From: Kutzneria buriramensis
GTDB lineage: Bacteria; Actinomycetota; Actinomycetes; Mycobacteriales; Pseudonocardiaceae
DNA length: 64,000 bases
Reading direction: 5' to 3'
NCBI RefSeq assembly: GCF_003387475.1
Contig: NZ_QUNO01000002.1
Coordinates: 310,001-374,000 of the forward strand
Part shown: positions 8,922 through 17,155 of the stretch, one piece after another
Position numbering within the stretch: the stretch's first letter is position 1
Layout of the letters: every line of letters begins with the position of its first letter
Position numbers and translations under genes: made by a program
The notes under the pieces: generated by a model
What the model was told of the DNA's origin: nothing
What the model saw: only the letters and a program-made list of their open reading frames with translations
The model's database searches: none

Positions 8922-9440
8922 CTACCCGTGCAAGGCGGCGTCGATCTTGGCCAGGCAGGTGGCGAGGGCGGAGCGTTCCGCGTCGCTCAGGGCCTCCACC
9001 AAGCGGGACTCGTGTTCCAACAGCCGGCGGACGGCCGTCTCGATCAACTGGTGACCGGCGTCGGTGAGCCGGACGGCGACGGCGCGGCGCGAGGCGGTCG
9101 ACGGCGACCGGGATACGAGGCCGGCCTCCTCGGCGCGGGCGATCCGCTGCGAGATGGCGCCGGCGGTGACGAGGGTGCGGTCGGTGATCTCACGGGTGGT
9201 CAGCTCGTACGGGCGCCCGGCGCGCCGGATGACGCTGAGCAGGTCCAGCGTGGACGGGTCGAGGTCGAGCGCGGCGAGGGTTCGCCGCCGGTCGTCGGCC
9301 AGGGCCTTGGCGGTGCGCCACAAGGGCGTGATCACGGCGATGGAGTCGGTGCGGGCGCCGGGAAGCTCTCGCGCCCACGAGTCGGCGATGTCCGAGACGG
9401 GCCAGGTCGACGGGGGATCGTCGAGTGGGTAGTTGGACAT
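8922..9440 (-). CDS. MarR-family transcriptional regulator
   Basis: 172 residues from ATG at 9440, with GGGAGG upstream; an earlier in-frame start would cross the operator. The winged helix is visible as LDLLSVIRRAGRPYELTTRE, TLVTAGAISQRIARAEEAGL and RSPSTASRRAVAVRLTDAG. MarR dimers usually repress a divergent gene and release DNA on binding a small phenolic or lipophilic ligand. The divergent SDR gene at 9497 and the palindrome between them make it the likely target. Confidence 0.9.
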   Translation of the reverse strand: MSNYPLDDPPSTWPVSDIADSWARELPGARTDSIAVITPLWRTAKALADDRRRTLAALDLDPSTLDLLSVIRRAGRPYELTTREITDRTLVTAGAISQRIARAEEAGLVSRSPSTASRRAVAVRLTDAGHQLIETAVRRLLEHESRLVEALSDAERSALATCLAKIDAALHG

Positions 9441-9458
9441 TGCCGCCGCCTCCCGGTT

Positions 9459-9476
9459 ACGTTTAGCACTAAACGT
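9459..9476. promoter_or_regulatory. MarR operator (perfect palindrome)
   Basis: ACGTTTAGCACTAAACGT is an 8-2-8 perfect inverted repeat halfway between the divergent MarR and SDR starts. It contains the TTTAG..CTAAA core usual for MarR sites. Its position would block both promoters. Confidence 0.8.
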
Positions 9477-9496
9477 ATCAGACGAGGGGGTGCGGG

Positions 9497-10213
9497 ATGG
9501 CACGCACGGTGCTGGTCACGGGCGGCAGCCGTGGGATCGGACGGGCGGTGGCGGCCCGGTTCCGACAGGCGGGCGACCGGGTGGTGATCACCGGCCGCGA
9601 CGCCGCCAAGCTGACCGGGACGGCGAGCGAGATCGACGCCGAGGCGGTCGTGTGCGACGCGGCGGATCCACGTCAGGTGCGCGAACTCGCGGAGGCGGTC
9701 GGTGAGCTGGACGTGCTGGTCAACATGGCCGGCGGCAACACCGACATCGGCCGCGAGAAGCCCGAGGGTCTCGACGCGGTCGCGGCGGCCTGGCGGGACA
9801 ACCTCGACGCCAACCTGCTCGGCGCGGTCCTCACGACGACGGCGGTGCTCGGCAGTCTCAACCCGGGCGGCACCGTGATCAACGTCGGGTCGATCGCAGC
9901 GGAGTACGCCGGCAGTGCGTACGGCGCAGCGAAAGCCGCATTGGCGGCGTGGACCGCCGGCCTGTCGGCGGAGATCGGACCGAGGGGCCTGACCGTCAAC
10001 CTGATCTCGCCCGGCTACATCGAGGACACCGACTTCTTCCGCGGCCGGATGACCGAGCAGCGCCGCGACGCCCTCGTCGCCGCCACGCACACCCGCCGCG
10101 CCGGCAACCCGGACGACATCGCGGCGACGGTGGAATTCCTTGCCTCACCAGGGGCGCGGCACATCACCGGCCAGACGATCCACGTCAACGGGGGTGCGCA
10201 CACCACCCGTTGA
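9497..10213 (+). CDS. Short-chain dehydrogenase/reductase
   Basis: 238 residues, a classical SDR. It has nucleotide site TGGSRGIGRAVAARF, NMAGGNTD in place of the usual NNAG, Ser in VINVGSIAAEYAG, YGAAKAALAAW as the YxxxK pair, and a C-terminal ITGQTIHVNGG. ATG at 9497 follows GAGGGGG. Likely repressed by the divergent MarR protein. The substrate is unknown. It converges on the GH16 gene with a 14-bp gap. Confidence 0.9.
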   Translation: MARTVLVTGGSRGIGRAVAARFRQAGDRVVITGRDAAKLTGTASEIDAEAVVCDAADPRQVRELAEAVGELDVLVNMAGGNTDIGREKPEGLDAVAAAWRDNLDANLLGAVLTTTAVLGSLNPGGTVINVGSIAAEYAGSAYGAAKAALAAWTAGLSAEIGPRGLTVNLISPGYIEDTDFFRGRMTEQRRDALVAATHTRRAGNPDDIAATVEFLASPGARHITGQTIHVNGGAHTTR

Positions 10214-10227
10214 CGTGGATCAGGGGC

Positions 10228-11997
10228 TCAGCTGCCGTAGACCTGGAACTCCCACAGCGAGTAACCCCACTGCGTGGCCCGCTGGGTGCCAAGCATCCGG
10301 ACGTACCGGCCGGAGCCGGACACGGTCAGCGACTGCGGGCCGGCCGCGCCGGCGGTCACCGGCGTCAGATTGGTCCACGTGTTGTTGTCGTTGGACACCT
10401 GGATCTGGAACGCCTGCGCGTACGCGGTCTCCCAGTTCAGGTCGACTCGGCTGAGCTGGTGGCTGGCGCCGAGATCCACCTCGAGCCACTGCGGGTCGCT
10501 GAACTGCGACGACCAGCGGGTGCCGGTGTTGCCGTCGACGGCGTTGCCGGCGGTGAAGCTCGCGTTCTCCGACGACGAGGCGGTGGCGGCCTTTCCCTGT
10601 GACAGCAAGGTGTTCCCGGGTCCGCCGGTGGCCGGCGTGCCGTACACCGCCAGCTCGTACAGCGAGTCGCCCCATTGGGACGCCCGGCTGGTCGCGTTGA
10701 CCCGCACGTACCGTGCCGTTCCCGACAGCGCCAGCGATTGGATATCCTGTGGCGAATTGTTGTTGGAGGCGGCCACCGCCCAGTTGTTGCCGTCGGTCGA
10801 CGTCTGTATCTGGTACGCCGACGCGGCGGCGGCCTCCCAGGTCAGGGTCGCGTGGCTGAGGTTGTAGTTCTGGCCGAGGTCGACCTGGAGCCACTGCGGG
10901 TCGCTGAACCCGGACGACCACCGGGTGGTGAGGTCGCCGTCGGTGGCGTTGCCGGCCGGGAACTGCGCGCTCTCCGACGAGGACGCCGTGGTCGGCTTGC
11001 CCTGCGCGATGTTCGTGCCGTAGTTGGGGTTCTTGTTGTACACGGCCACGTAGTCGACGTTCAGCGAGCCGCCGGACGCCGTCGCCGCGTTGGGGCCGCC
11101 GCCGAACGCGGCCGGGAACGCGCCGCCGATGGCCAGGTCGAAGATGACGAAGAAGCTGTGGTCCACGGCGTTCGCCCAGGTGGCGGCGTCGACCTGGGTG
11201 GAGTTGAGGGTGAAGTACTGCGTGCCGTCGAGGTACCAGCGGATCTGCTCGGGCGAGGTGGAGCGGTCGATCTCCACCGCGTACGTGTGATAGCCGGTCT
11301 GGCAGCCGCCGCAGGCGCGTTCGCCGCTGCCGATGCCGGTGCCCTCGTTGCACGGACCGCCGGGGCTGACGCCGCAGTGCAGCGTGCCGAACACCGACGA
11401 CCGGCCGTTGATGTCCTCGAGGATGTCGACCTCGCCGGAACCCGGCCACGGCACGCCGATACGCAGCGGGGCGCCCAACATCCAGAATGCCGGCCAATAT
11501 CCGGCGCCGTTCGCCGTTGACAGATCGGGCTGCTGTATGGACGCCTGCACGCGGACGACGCCGCCGGGCTGGGCGCCGAAGCCGTCGGCCTGCGTCTCGA
11601 CGCGGCCGGAAGTCCAGCCGGCGTTGGGATCGGTGCCGGAATGCAGCGCCTTGAGCACCAGGTGCCCGGCGCCGTCCTCGTAGACGTTGGACGTGCTGGT
11701 AGTGGTGGTCTCGATCTCGCCGGTGCCGAAGCTGGAGCCGGGACCGGCGTCGTAGCGCCAGGTTCCGGTGTCCAGCGCGGAGTTCGCGGCGCCGTTGAAG
11801 TCGTCGCTCCAGGTGGTGGTGAAGCCCGCGGGCGGCGCGGGCACGGCCGACGGCTGGGCGACGGCGTGGGGGGAAGCGGGCGCGGCCACGGCGGTCACGC
11901 CGAGCGCGCTGGTTGCAGTCAGGGTCAACGCGAGCAGGCCGGTGGCGAGCCGTCCGGGTGAGCGGACCAGGCGCGCGCACTTGTCCCTGATCGACAT
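10228..11997 (-). CDS. Secreted GH16 beta-1,3-glucanase with two F5/8-type C domains
   Basis: 589 residues from ATG at 11997, preceded by AAGGAGTG. A signal peptide (~45 residues) is followed by a GH16 catalytic domain (about 55-320) with the ExDxxE active site in SGEVDILEDING near residues 187-193. Two discoidin/F5/8-type C domains follow (about 330-452 and 462-588). GH16 enzymes with this motif cleave laminarin-type beta-1,3-glucans. The last domain is nearly the same as the N-terminal domain of the GH64 protein encoded divergently. A GAGAGCGCTCTC operator lies at 12078. Confidence 0.9.
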   Translation of the reverse strand: MSIRDKCARLVRSPGRLATGLLALTLTATSALGVTAVAAPASPHAVAQPSAVPAPPAGFTTTWSDDFNGAANSALDTGTWRYDAGPGSSFGTGEIETTTTSTSNVYEDGAGHLVLKALHSGTDPNAGWTSGRVETQADGFGAQPGGVVRVQASIQQPDLSTANGAGYWPAFWMLGAPLRIGVPWPGSGEVDILEDINGRSSVFGTLHCGVSPGGPCNEGTGIGSGERACGGCQTGYHTYAVEIDRSTSPEQIRWYLDGTQYFTLNSTQVDAATWANAVDHSFFVIFDLAIGGAFPAAFGGGPNAATASGGSLNVDYVAVYNKNPNYGTNIAQGKPTTASSSESAQFPAGNATDGDLTTRWSSGFSDPQWLQVDLGQNYNLSHATLTWEAAAASAYQIQTSTDGNNWAVAASNNNSPQDIQSLALSGTARYVRVNATSRASQWGDSLYELAVYGTPATGGPGNTLLSQGKAATASSSENASFTAGNAVDGNTGTRWSSQFSDPQWLEVDLGASHQLSRVDLNWETAYAQAFQIQVSNDNNTWTNLTPVTAGAAGPQSLTVSGSGRYVRMLGTQRATQWGYSLWEFQVYGS

Positions 11998-12077
11998 GGG
12001 CACTCCTTGGCAGGGGCGACCGCGTCTGGCGGGAGGCGTCACCGAGGCAGGGGACAGTTCTCGGAGCACGAGCGGGC

Positions 12078-12089
12078 GAGAGCGCTCTC
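12078..12089. promoter_or_regulatory. LacI/CebR-type operator upstream of GH16
   Basis: GAGAGCGCTCTC is a perfect 12-bp palindrome 81 bp before the GH16 start. It resembles the GGGAGCGCTCCC core bound by LacI-family sugar regulators such as CebR in actinobacteria. An identical copy lies at 12193. Confidence 0.75.
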
Positions 12090-12192
12090 ACAACAGAGCA
12101 TCTCCCTCGATTCCGATAACTGTCAAGGGGTGTGCCGCCAGTCGCGGCAACACCCTTGACATCCGGCCGTAATCGTATGAGCCTGCCCTTGC

Positions 12193-12204
12193 GAGAGCGC
12201 TCTC
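12193..12204. promoter_or_regulatory. LacI/CebR-type operator upstream of GH64
   Basis: The same perfect palindrome GAGAGCGCTCTC, 37 bp before the GH64 start and 115 bp from the other copy. Both glucanase genes are therefore probably controlled by one LacI-family repressor, whose gene is not in this window. Confidence 0.75.
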
Positions 12205-12240
12205 CCCACCCTGCCCCCTGCCGGCTCTGGAGAGGGACAC

Positions 12241-13593
12241 ATGTCCACCACCGCAACGCGGCGGCGTTGGCTGCGCGCGCCGCTGCTGCTCGTCGCCACC
12301 CTGGCGGCCACCTGCCTCGGCGCCCTGCCGGCGCACGCCGCCGGAACCCTGATATCGCAAGGCAAGACTGCCACCGCATCGTCCACAGAGAACGCCAGCT
12401 TCACCGCGCCCAACGCGGTCGACGGCAACACCGGCACCCGGTGGTCGTCCGCGTTCAGCGACCCGCAGTGGCTCGAGGTCGACCTCGGCGGCGCGGCCAC
12501 GATCGACCAGATCGTGTTGAACTGGGAGACCGCCTACGCCAAGGCGTTCCAGATCCAGGTGTCCAGCGACAACGCCAATTGGACCAATCTGACGCCGGTG
12601 ACCGCGGGCGCGGCCGGCGTGCAGACGCTCACCGTCACCGGGACCGGACGCTACGTGCGCGTGTACGGCACGCAACGCGCCACCCAGTGGGGATATTCGC
12701 TCTGGGAGTTCCAGGTCTACGGCACGATCACCGGCGGGGGAGGCGGTGGTGGCGGCGGCACCGGCGCGCCGCCGGACTCGTTCTGGGGCGACACCAGCAC
12801 CATCCCGCCGGCGCAGAACGTGGTGATGGTGAAGGTGCTCAACCGCACCAACGGCAAGTACCCGGACAGCCAGGTGTTCTGGAGCTTCAACGGCCAGACC
12901 CATTCGATCGCCGAGCAGCCGTACGTCGACATGCCGGCCAATTCCGCCGGCCGCATGTACTTCTATCTGGGCACGCCCAACAGCCAGTACTACGACTTCA
13001 TCGAGTTCACGGTCGGGCCGTCGGTGTTCAACGGCAACACCACGCGCGTCGACGCGTTCGGGCTGAAGCTGGCCCTGCGCCTGCACGCGCACGACGGCTA
13101 CGACGTGCAGGTCGGCGAGGACTACCAGACGTTCCAGGAGGATCGCAGCGCCACGTTCCAGAAGTTCATCAACGAGGTGCCGACCGAGTTCAAGCAGTTG
13201 GCGCAGGTGCAGGCGCCGTACCGGATTCCCGCGCCGGGCAGCGTCGCCGCGTTCCAGCCGGGCGGGCAGTACGCCAACTACTTCACCAGTTACGCGCAGT
13301 CCGTCGGCGTCAACGAGACCACCCAGTTCATCTTCGGCTGCGCCAACACCATGGCAGGCAACCCGAACATGTGCGCCGCGCTGAACCGGCACACCGCGCA
13401 GCTGCCGTCGTCGCAGCAGCAGGACCCGACGCAGTTCTACCTGAACGCGCCGGCCAACTACTACGCGAAGTTCTGGCACGACCACAGCATCAACCACCTC
13501 GCGTACGGCTTCCCGTACGACGACGTGGCCGGGCAGTCGTCGTTCATCTCGCACGGCAACCCGCAGTGGCTGGAGGTCGCGGTCGGCTGGTGA
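12241..13593 (+). CDS. Secreted GH64 beta-1,3-glucanase with N-terminal F5/8-type C domain
   Basis: 450 residues. Signal peptide to about residue 33 (ending AHA), F5/8-type C domain about 36-160, a nine-glycine linker near 165-173, and a GH64 thaumatin-like catalytic domain to the end (HLAYGFPYDDVAGQSSF is typical). E255 in YDFIEFTV and D271 in RVDAFGL have the 16-residue spacing I recall for the catalytic Glu/Asp pair of the Streptomyces laminaripentaose-producing enzyme. It likely releases oligosaccharides from beta-1,3-glucan, for example in fungal walls. A strong hairpin terminator follows at 13603. Confidence 0.9.
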   Translation: MSTTATRRRWLRAPLLLVATLAATCLGALPAHAAGTLISQGKTATASSTENASFTAPNAVDGNTGTRWSSAFSDPQWLEVDLGGAATIDQIVLNWETAYAKAFQIQVSSDNANWTNLTPVTAGAAGVQTLTVTGTGRYVRVYGTQRATQWGYSLWEFQVYGTITGGGGGGGGGTGAPPDSFWGDTSTIPPAQNVVMVKVLNRTNGKYPDSQVFWSFNGQTHSIAEQPYVDMPANSAGRMYFYLGTPNSQYYDFIEFTVGPSVFNGNTTRVDAFGLKLALRLHAHDGYDVQVGEDYQTFQEDRSATFQKFINEVPTEFKQLAQVQAPYRIPAPGSVAAFQPGGQYANYFTSYAQSVGVNETTQFIFGCANTMAGNPNMCAALNRHTAQLPSSQQQDPTQFYLNAPANYYAKFWHDHSINHLAYGFPYDDVAGQSSFISHGNPQWLEVAVGW

Positions 13594-13602
13594 TTGTCGG
13601 CG

Positions 13603-13636
13603 CCGGTCGTGGGCGGGCTTTCCCGCCCACGACCGG
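13603..13636 (+). terminator. Hairpin terminator after GH64
   Basis: CCGGTCGTGGGCGGG and its exact complement form a 15-bp stem with a four-base CTTT loop. It starts 10 bp past the GH64 stop and 23 bp before the next gene. There is no T-run, as is common for actinobacterial terminators. Confidence 0.75.
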
Positions 13637-13658
13637 TTCCGTCAGTAGCATTCGGCGA

Positions 13659-14276
13659 ATGGCGCAGCTGATCCATCTGAACGGGCCGTCCGGTGTGGGG
13701 AAGTCGACGGTCGCCCGGATGTATGCCGACCGGCATCCCGGCGTGCTCAACCTCGACACCGATGTGGTCGTCGGTCTCATCGGCGGTTGGCGGGACAACT
13801 TCTGGGAGGCGCTGAAAGCGGGTCGGCTGCTCGCGATCGGCATGGCGGAGACGCATTTGTCGGCCGGGCACGATGTCGTGATGCCGCAACTAGCGACGAA
13901 GTGGGAAGAGGTCGAGGGTTTCCAGGCGGCCGCCGAGCGCGCCGGTGCGGAGTACCGCGAGATCGTGCTGATGGCTGACAAGCAACAGGCGATCGATCGG
14001 TTCGCCGGGCGTTCGACTGACGGTGAGGCGGCCCAGCACATCGCTGAGATCGTCGCGCGCGGTGGCGGCCCGGTGCTGCTGGAGCGGATCCATGATCATC
14101 TCACCGCGTATCTGATCGGCCGGCCGGATTGCGTGGTGGTGCCGACCGGCGGGCGCGATCCCGTCCAGACCCATGACGCCGTGCTGGCCGCGCTCGCCGA
14201 AAAAGCAGCCCCCGAATCAATTCAAGCGGAGCGGGCTGACAATTTGGGATGGCGGAGGTTCACGGCGGGCGGCTGA
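13659..14276 (+). CDS. P-loop kinase-like NTP-binding protein
   Basis: 205 residues. Walker A GPSGVGKST at residues 9-17, then DTDVVVGLIGGW and a helical remainder. It resembles the small AAA_33/shikimate-kinase-like or chloramphenicol-phosphotransferase-like group that phosphorylates small molecules; the substrate is unknown. From about residue 183 the sequence (APESIQAERADNLGWRR) is encoded by repeat R2, which also supplies the stop codon, so the native C-terminus was probably near residue 182. It converges on the LLM oxidoreductase, with the repeat between them. Confidence 0.75.
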   Translation: MAQLIHLNGPSGVGKSTVARMYADRHPGVLNLDTDVVVGLIGGWRDNFWEALKAGRLLAIGMAETHLSAGHDVVMPQLATKWEEVEGFQAAAERAGAEYREIVLMADKQQAIDRFAGRSTDGEAAQHIAEIVARGGGPVLLERIHDHLTAYLIGRPDCVVVPTGGRDPVQTHDAVLAALAEKAAPESIQAERADNLGWRRFTAGG

Positions 14277-14321
14277 GCCGGAACTGTCAGACCCCCGTGG
14301 TTGGATGGAAACGGGGGCTGC
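14205..14321 (+). repeat. Palindromic repeat R2, copy 1 (117 bp)
   Basis: Imperfect inverted repeat with ends GCAGCCCCCG and CGGGGGCTGC and arms of about 44 bp around a short centre. It is closely similar to 50497-50613 (117 bp) and 51893-52010 (118 bp). Five A's flank the left end and five T's follow the right end, so it could also act as a bidirectional terminator between two convergent genes. Size and structure fit a MITE-like or REP-like mobile repeat. No transposase or clear target duplication is seen. Confidence 0.8.
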
Positions 14322-14346
14322 ATTTTTCGGGGCTGCCGAGTCCGAC

Positions 14347-15225
14347 CTACCGAGCCCGGGCGGCTTCCGTCAGTTTGGCGGCCTCGGCGAGCAGTTCGGC
14401 CTGGCGGAACCAGTCGCCCGCGGCGATGGTGATCACGACGCGGTCCGCCTCGAACGCCGCCAAACGCTCTCCGACCTCGGCCGGTCCGCCATGCACCAGC
14501 GCCTCCTCCGCGAACGAGGCGGGGAAGCCGAACATGCCGTCGGGGTCCACCAACGAACGGATGATCGACGCCCGCGAGGGGAGCGCCGGATCACCCTCGA
14601 CGGCCACGACGGCGTTGGTCGTCAAAGGCTTGGCCACCCGCTGGCGGAGGGCGGGGATGTCGGAGGGGCCGCCGATCGGGAACCAGCCGTCGAAAGCGGC
14701 GGCCCGCCGGACGGCGGCGTCGGACATGCCGCCGACGATGATCGGCGGCACGGTCGCCGCAGGGCTCAGCTGCACGGTGCCGGAACCGAGATCAACAGGC
14801 GAGCCGGCGATCAGCGACGGCAACACGCCCAGCGCCTCGTCAACGAGCCGACCCCGGTCGCGAGGGCTGACGCCGGCGGCGGCCCACGACCGGTCGTGCC
14901 GGTCGCCGCCGACACCGACGCCGAGCAGCAGCCGGTCGCCGGAGATGTGTTGCAGCGAAGCGACCTGCTTGGCGACCCAGACGACGGACCGCAGCGGCAG
15001 CACGAGCACGCCGACGCCGAGCAGGACCCGCGAGGTCGCGCCGGCGGCCGCGGCGAGGGACGTGAGGCTGTCCAGCACGGGCACGCCGGTCCCGGCGATG
15101 AGCTGGTCGACCACCCACACGGACTCGAACCCGAGGTCCTCGGCGTGCCGCGCGGCAGCGACGACGTCGCCGGGGGCGCGGTCACGGGTGGACATGGTGG
15201 GCAGCACGACCCCGGTACTCGACAT
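14347..15225 (-). CDS. LLM-class (luciferase-like, F420-type) oxidoreductase
   Basis: 292 residues from ATG at 15225. It has the TIM-barrel signatures of bacterial-luciferase-like monooxygenases: AARHAEDLGFESVWVVDQLI, RVLLGVGVLVLPLRSVV and GDRLLLGVGVGGDRHD. Actinobacterial members mostly use F420 or FMN. The substrate is unknown. It is divergent from the HxlR regulator at 15274 with a 48-bp gap, so it is the probable target. Confidence 0.85.
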   Translation of the reverse strand: MSSTGVVLPTMSTRDRAPGDVVAAARHAEDLGFESVWVVDQLIAGTGVPVLDSLTSLAAAAGATSRVLLGVGVLVLPLRSVVWVAKQVASLQHISGDRLLLGVGVGGDRHDRSWAAAGVSPRDRGRLVDEALGVLPSLIAGSPVDLGSGTVQLSPAATVPPIIVGGMSDAAVRRAAAFDGWFPIGGPSDIPALRQRVAKPLTTNAVVAVEGDPALPSRASIIRSLVDPDGMFGFPASFAEEALVHGGPAEVGERLAAFEADRVVITIAAGDWFRQAELLAEAAKLTEAARAR

Positions 15226-15273
15226 GCGACGATCATCGGACGGCCCGGCCGGCGAGGGGAAGAAGGCACTTTC

Positions 15274-15660
15274 ATGTCAGTCAGGCACACGAATGTGTGT
15301 GACACCGCCTCCTGCGAGATCCGCGACCTGCTCGACCGCCTGTCCGAGAAGTGGTCGCTGCTGGTGGTCGAGCTGCTCGGCGAGGGCCGCAGCCGGTTCG
15401 GCGAGCTCCACCGCGACATCCCCGAGATCAGCCAGCGCATGCTCACGCTGACCCTGCGCACCCTCGAACGGGACGGCATGGTCGAGCGCACGGTGCACCC
15501 GGTCGTGCCGCCCCGCGTCGACTACGACCTGACCCCGCTGGGCCGCAGCCTGCTCACCATGATCGAACCGATGGTGGCCTGGACCCGGGAGCACCGCGCG
15601 GAGATCGAGAAGGCGCGGGACGACTACGACGCGAAGGCTACCGAGCCAGCACCGAAGTGA
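15274..15660 (+). CDS. HxlR-family transcriptional regulator
   Basis: 128 residues from ATG at 15274. It has the HxlR winged-helix pattern, starting with an N-terminal Cys pair (NVCDTASCEIRDLLDRL) and then SEKWSLLVVELLGEG, RMLTLTLRTLERDGMVER and VDYDLTPLGRSL. Regulators of this type often sense redox or electrophile stress through an N-terminal Cys and control a divergent oxidoreductase. It overlaps the convergent monooxygenase gene by 23 bp. Confidence 0.9.
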   Translation: MSVRHTNVCDTASCEIRDLLDRLSEKWSLLVVELLGEGRSRFGELHRDIPEISQRMLTLTLRTLERDGMVERTVHPVVPPRVDYDLTPLGRSLLTMIEPMVAWTREHRAEIEKARDDYDAKATEPAPK

Positions 15661-17110
15661 GCACGTCGAGCAGAGCCTGCGCCGGATCGCTCGGCGCGTC
15701 GACGATGCGCCACGCGACGACGCCGTCGGGTCGGACCAGGCTCGCCCCGGACGGGCCGATCCCGTACCGCGCAAGGAACTCGTCGCTGTCGATCACGTGC
15801 GTCGGCAGACCGGTGTCGGTCCAGCACAGGCCGTCCTTGCCGGTCAGCAGCACGAACCCGTCGCCGAAGAGGTCCACAATGGACTTTCCGTCCAGCTCGA
15901 CGTGCGGCGCGCGGAAACCGGGACGGCCGCTCGGCCGGTACGGGTCCTCGGCGTCGAGCGGATCGTCGTCCTCGGCGACCACCGCCCACGACCGGTACCG
16001 GAATCCCAGAGTGAGCTCCACCGCCCGCTGCGCCTCCGACACCTCCTCGGTGACCCCGCGATTCGCCGCCAACCGCAGCGCCTCGGCGACGACGCGCTCG
16101 GCGATCGGCCGCCGCTCGGCGTCGTAGCTGTCCAACAACCCGGGCCCGGCGGTGGAATCCAGCACCGCGGCCAGCTTCCACGCCAGGTCGTACGCGTCGC
16201 CGATCGCCGTGTTGCCGCCGAATCCGCCGCTCGGCGGCGTGACCTTCGCGGCGTCGCCGGCGAGCAGCACCCGCCCGACCCGGAGCCGGTCGGCGACCTC
16301 GGCGGCCATCTCCCACGGCATCACCGCCACGATCCGCGGCGCGAGCGACGGCCGTTCGGTGATCAGCCGGATCAGCTCGACGCACTGATCGTCGTCGAGC
16401 TTCTCGGCGTTGACGCTGAACAGGTGCCGGTCGCCGTCGATGGTGATGAACACGCCGTTGGCGTCCGGGTTGTGCAGCACGTGCAGGGTCGGCGGCGCCG
16501 GCTCGACCACGTCGCTGAGGTCGGCGTCGAAGACGATGCTGACGTTCTGGCCGAGTTTGCCGGCGCCGTGCCGCTCGATGCCGAGCGCCTCGCGCACGCC
16601 GCTGCGGGCGCCGTCGGCGGCGACCAGGTAGTCGGCCCGGACCTCGCTACGACCGTCCGGCCCGGAGATCACCGCGGTCACGCCGTCGTTGTCCTGGCTG
16701 AAGGACACGAGTTCGGTGTCGAACCGTAGCGTCGCACCGAATTCCTCGGCTCGCCGGCGCAGCAGCGGCTCCATCTCGTCCTGACCGGCCGTGCCGGGCA
16801 GGGCCGGCGACAGCGCCCCGAGCCCGGTGTCGGTCTCGGAGATCACCTCGTGGAACGTCGGTCCGGGCAGGGTCGCGGCGACCCGGACCCGAAACTCGCC
16901 GTGTTCGGTGGTCGGCACGTCCCCGGCCACCCCGGCGAAGCCCAGCAGCTCCATGGTGCGCTGGTTCTGGCCCACCGCCCGCGGGAACGGCGAGGTCCCG
17001 CTCCGCCGCTCGACCAGCAGCACGTCGACGCCGCGACGAGCCAGGAACATCGCGCTGCCCAGGCCGGCCAGGCCCGCCCCCACGATCAACACCGACGCGC
17101 GCTCGCTCAT
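15638..17110 (-). CDS. FAD-dependent aromatic monooxygenase (PheA/TfdB type)
   Basis: 490 residues from ATG at 17110, with GGGGGAA just upstream; in-frame starts at 17131 and 17122 are possible. It has an N-terminal GxGxxG FAD site (LIVGAGLAGLGSAMFLARRG), a middle DG motif (YLVAADGARSGVRE) and a GD motif (LLAGDAAKVTPPSGGFGGN). A thioredoxin-like C-terminal domain is typical of the phenol-hydroxylase/tetracenomycin-hydroxylase group. It probably hydroxylates an aromatic substrate. CTTAGCTTCTAAG lies just upstream. Confidence 0.88.
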   Translation of the reverse strand: MSERASVLIVGAGLAGLGSAMFLARRGVDVLLVERRSGTSPFPRAVGQNQRTMELLGFAGVAGDVPTTEHGEFRVRVAATLPGPTFHEVISETDTGLGALSPALPGTAGQDEMEPLLRRRAEEFGATLRFDTELVSFSQDNDGVTAVISGPDGRSEVRADYLVAADGARSGVREALGIERHGAGKLGQNVSIVFDADLSDVVEPAPPTLHVLHNPDANGVFITIDGDRHLFSVNAEKLDDDQCVELIRLITERPSLAPRIVAVMPWEMAAEVADRLRVGRVLLAGDAAKVTPPSGGFGGNTAIGDAYDLAWKLAAVLDSTAGPGLLDSYDAERRPIAERVVAEALRLAANRGVTEEVSEAQRAVELTLGFRYRSWAVVAEDDDPLDAEDPYRPSGRPGFRAPHVELDGKSIVDLFGDGFVLLTGKDGLCWTDTGLPTHVIDSDEFLARYGIGPSGASLVRPDGVVAWRIVDAPSDPAQALLDVLTSVLAR

Positions 17111-17131
17111 GACTTCCCCCATGGCAAGCAA

Positions 17132-17144
17132 CTTAGCTTCTAAG
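17132..17144. promoter_or_regulatory. Small dyad upstream of the monooxygenase
   Basis: CTTAGCTTCTAAG has 5-bp arms around CTT, 22 bp before the chosen monooxygenase start. It looks like an operator half-turn site. Which regulator binds (HxlR, TetR or another) cannot be told. Confidence 0.35.
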
Positions 17145-17155
17145 ATATCAACCAG

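Noticed and set aside
14205-14321. R2 as only an intrinsic terminator
   Set aside because: The T-runs at copies 1 and 2 fit, but the 117-bp conserved length, the sequence identity between copies, the coding overlap and the copy in a divergent promoter region favour a dispersed element. A secondary terminator role stays possible.
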